Source: Fervidicoccaceae archaeon
GTDB taxonomy: Archaea; Thermoproteota; Thermoprotei_A; Sulfolobales; Fervidicoccaceae
Assembly: GCA_038878695.1 (NCBI GenBank)
Contig: JAVZVD010000002.1
Span: 198,734-259,945, forward strand
Length of the DNA: 61,212 bases
Direction of reading: 5' to 3'
Shown: positions 60,527 through 61,212 of the stretch, piece by piece
Position numbering within the stretch: the first letter of the stretch is position 1
Layout of the letters: every line of letters begins with the position of its first letter
Translations under genes and position numbers: made by a program
The notes under the pieces: generated by a model
What the model was told of the DNA's origin: nothing
What the model saw: only the letters and a program-made list of their open reading frames with translations
Databases searched by the model: none

Positions 60527-60679
60527 ATGAGTAGCAGGTACGTCCGTGTTCAAGCCCTCATTCCTAGGGAGTGGTACCCTAAGATGAGAAAGCTAATGGA
60601 GAAGAGGGGCTATACATCTGTAAGCGAGTACATCAGGGACTTGGTTAGGAGGAGCATTGAGGTTGAGGGAGATGGTTAG
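60527..60679 (+). CDS. Small ribbon-helix-helix protein next to a DNA methylase
   Basis: 50 residues: RYVRVQALIPREWYPKMRKL then SEYIRDLVRRSIEVE, a ribbon-helix-helix domain with beta strand, two helices and a short acidic tail. ATG start. It overlaps the methylase gene by eight bases (ATG inside its last codons), so both are co-translated and it may regulate that gene. Confidence 0.75.
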   Translation: MSSRYVRVQALIPREWYPKMRKLMEKRGYTSVSEYIRDLVRRSIEVEGDG

Positions 60680-61212
60680 GAGGACTTTCCTCGAGTCCGA
60701 TAGCTTCCCGGTCCAGGCGGTGAACGAGTCCGCTAGGAGGGAGAAGAAGGGTGGGGCTAAGCCGCCGATATGGGAGATGGTGTTCTGGTGGACCAGGAAG
60801 CCTCTGATCACCGCTAGAAGCATCATCCTCGGGGCTGTCCTAGACGACTCGACCTCCCCGGAGACCTTCGTCGAGGTAGCCCGGCTGAACGCTGAGAGGT
60901 CGCCGCACAGGGAGAACCCGAGGGTGCCTCCCCAGCTCGCCGCAAAGCTCAGGGAGATGAGCCTCCTCGACCCCTTCGCGGGGTTCGGCTCCGTACCCCT
61001 CGAAGCCATCCGCCTAGGCGTAGGCAGGGTGGTTGCGGTAGAGCTACTGCCGACAGCCTACGTCTTCCTGAAAGCCGTGCTGGAGTACCCCAAGTGGGCT
61101 ACAGATAACGGGCTAGGGAACCAGCTGGCTAGAGACCTCGAGAAGTGGGGTATGTGGGTAGTAGAGCAACTGAGGAGAGATCCGGACGTCGTGGAGCTCT
61201 ACGACGAGGACG
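60672..61212 (+). CDS. DUF1156/COG1743-type DNA methylase, 3' partial
   Basis: The first 180 residues of a large protein cut by the window end. The N terminus SFPVQAVNESARREKK with PPIWEMVFWWTRKPLITARS is the DUF1156 hallmark. LLDPFAGFGSVPLEAIRLG (from Asp100) is the SAM-binding motif I, followed by GRVVAVELLPTAYVFL. Archaeal members are predicted adenine-specific DNA methylases, often found with large ATPases or helicases in restriction/defence-like clusters. Those partners would lie beyond 61212. The DNA is less GC-biased than the core region. Confidence 0.85.
   Translation, partial: MVRRTFLESDSFPVQAVNESARREKKGGAKPPIWEMVFWWTRKPLITARSIILGAVLDDSTSPETFVEVARLNAERSPHRENPRVPPQLAAKLREMSLLDPFAGFGSVPLEAIRLGVGRVVAVELLPTAYVFLKAVLEYPKWATDNGLGNQLARDLEKWGMWVVEQLRRDPDVVELYDED

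Overview
The window is GC-rich archaeal DNA, apparently from a hyperthermophilic Thermoproteota (crenarchaeal) chromosome. The reasons are a ribosomal protein eL13, an Lhr-type helicase, Taw3, a two-gene class I fumarase, a His-type archaeal Thi4, a ThiR-like regulator, a PadR regulator, BRE/TATA promoters close to start codons, and very frequent TTG and GTG starts. I cannot fix the genus. Genes are tightly packed, and at least eight junctions use a TTGA stop/start overlap.

Left part (1-4250): the end of a phosphate-transport operon (pstB-phoU) is followed by about 1.6 kb of decayed genes: a fragment matching trpA, a frameshifted conserved gene and a shattered YbjQ-like gene. Then come mobB and an AT-rich IS607-type transposon remnant. 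From 4.2 to 10.7 kb lies a complete tryptophan pathway in two divergent units, trpC-trpB-trpA leftward and trpD-trpF-trpE-trpG rightward, around a shared TATA-like element and a structured leader. From 10.7 to 16.3 kb, leftward genes encode a MenA-like prenyltransferase, fumarase beta and alpha, malic enzyme, an NADP-type isocitrate dehydrogenase, a small unknown protein and eL13.

Middle part (16.4-32 kb): an ATPase-like protein that keeps a Walker B motif but lacks a Walker A motif, coupled to a secreted or anchored protein; a SagB-like nitroreductase; thi4 with three small coupled ORFs; the wreck of a Tat-exported flavoprotein; transporters; an asparaginase-like Ntn hydrolase; a phosphoesterase-nucleotidyltransferase-TrmO group; and tatA. 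From 29.8 to 36.6 kb there is a molybdenum/tungsten block: wtpA-wtpB-wtpC leftward, moaA-moaC-moaD-moaE rightward, moeA and mobA, followed by a Tfx-type regulator. Both wtpC and moaA carry frame breaks at G-runs that one base would repair.

Right part (37-61.2 kb): a tandem GNAT protein, a PadR-controlled ABC exporter, tRNA-Val(GAC), a 1053-residue SF2 helicase, a flavin reductase-like protein, an A24 prepilin peptidase, an MMPL exporter, ThiR, a DtxR-type repressor with feoA and a repeat-rich operator, Lhr, thrC, thiL, a PhoH-KH ATPase, Taw3, an RHH/winged-helix pair, MscS with DUF432, and a ferritin-like protein. The last kilobase changes character: AT-rich DNA with repeats, a hairpin and a possible TnpB tail leads into an RHH gene that overlaps a DUF1156-type DNA methylase running off the window. 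This looks like the edge of a mobile or defence island.
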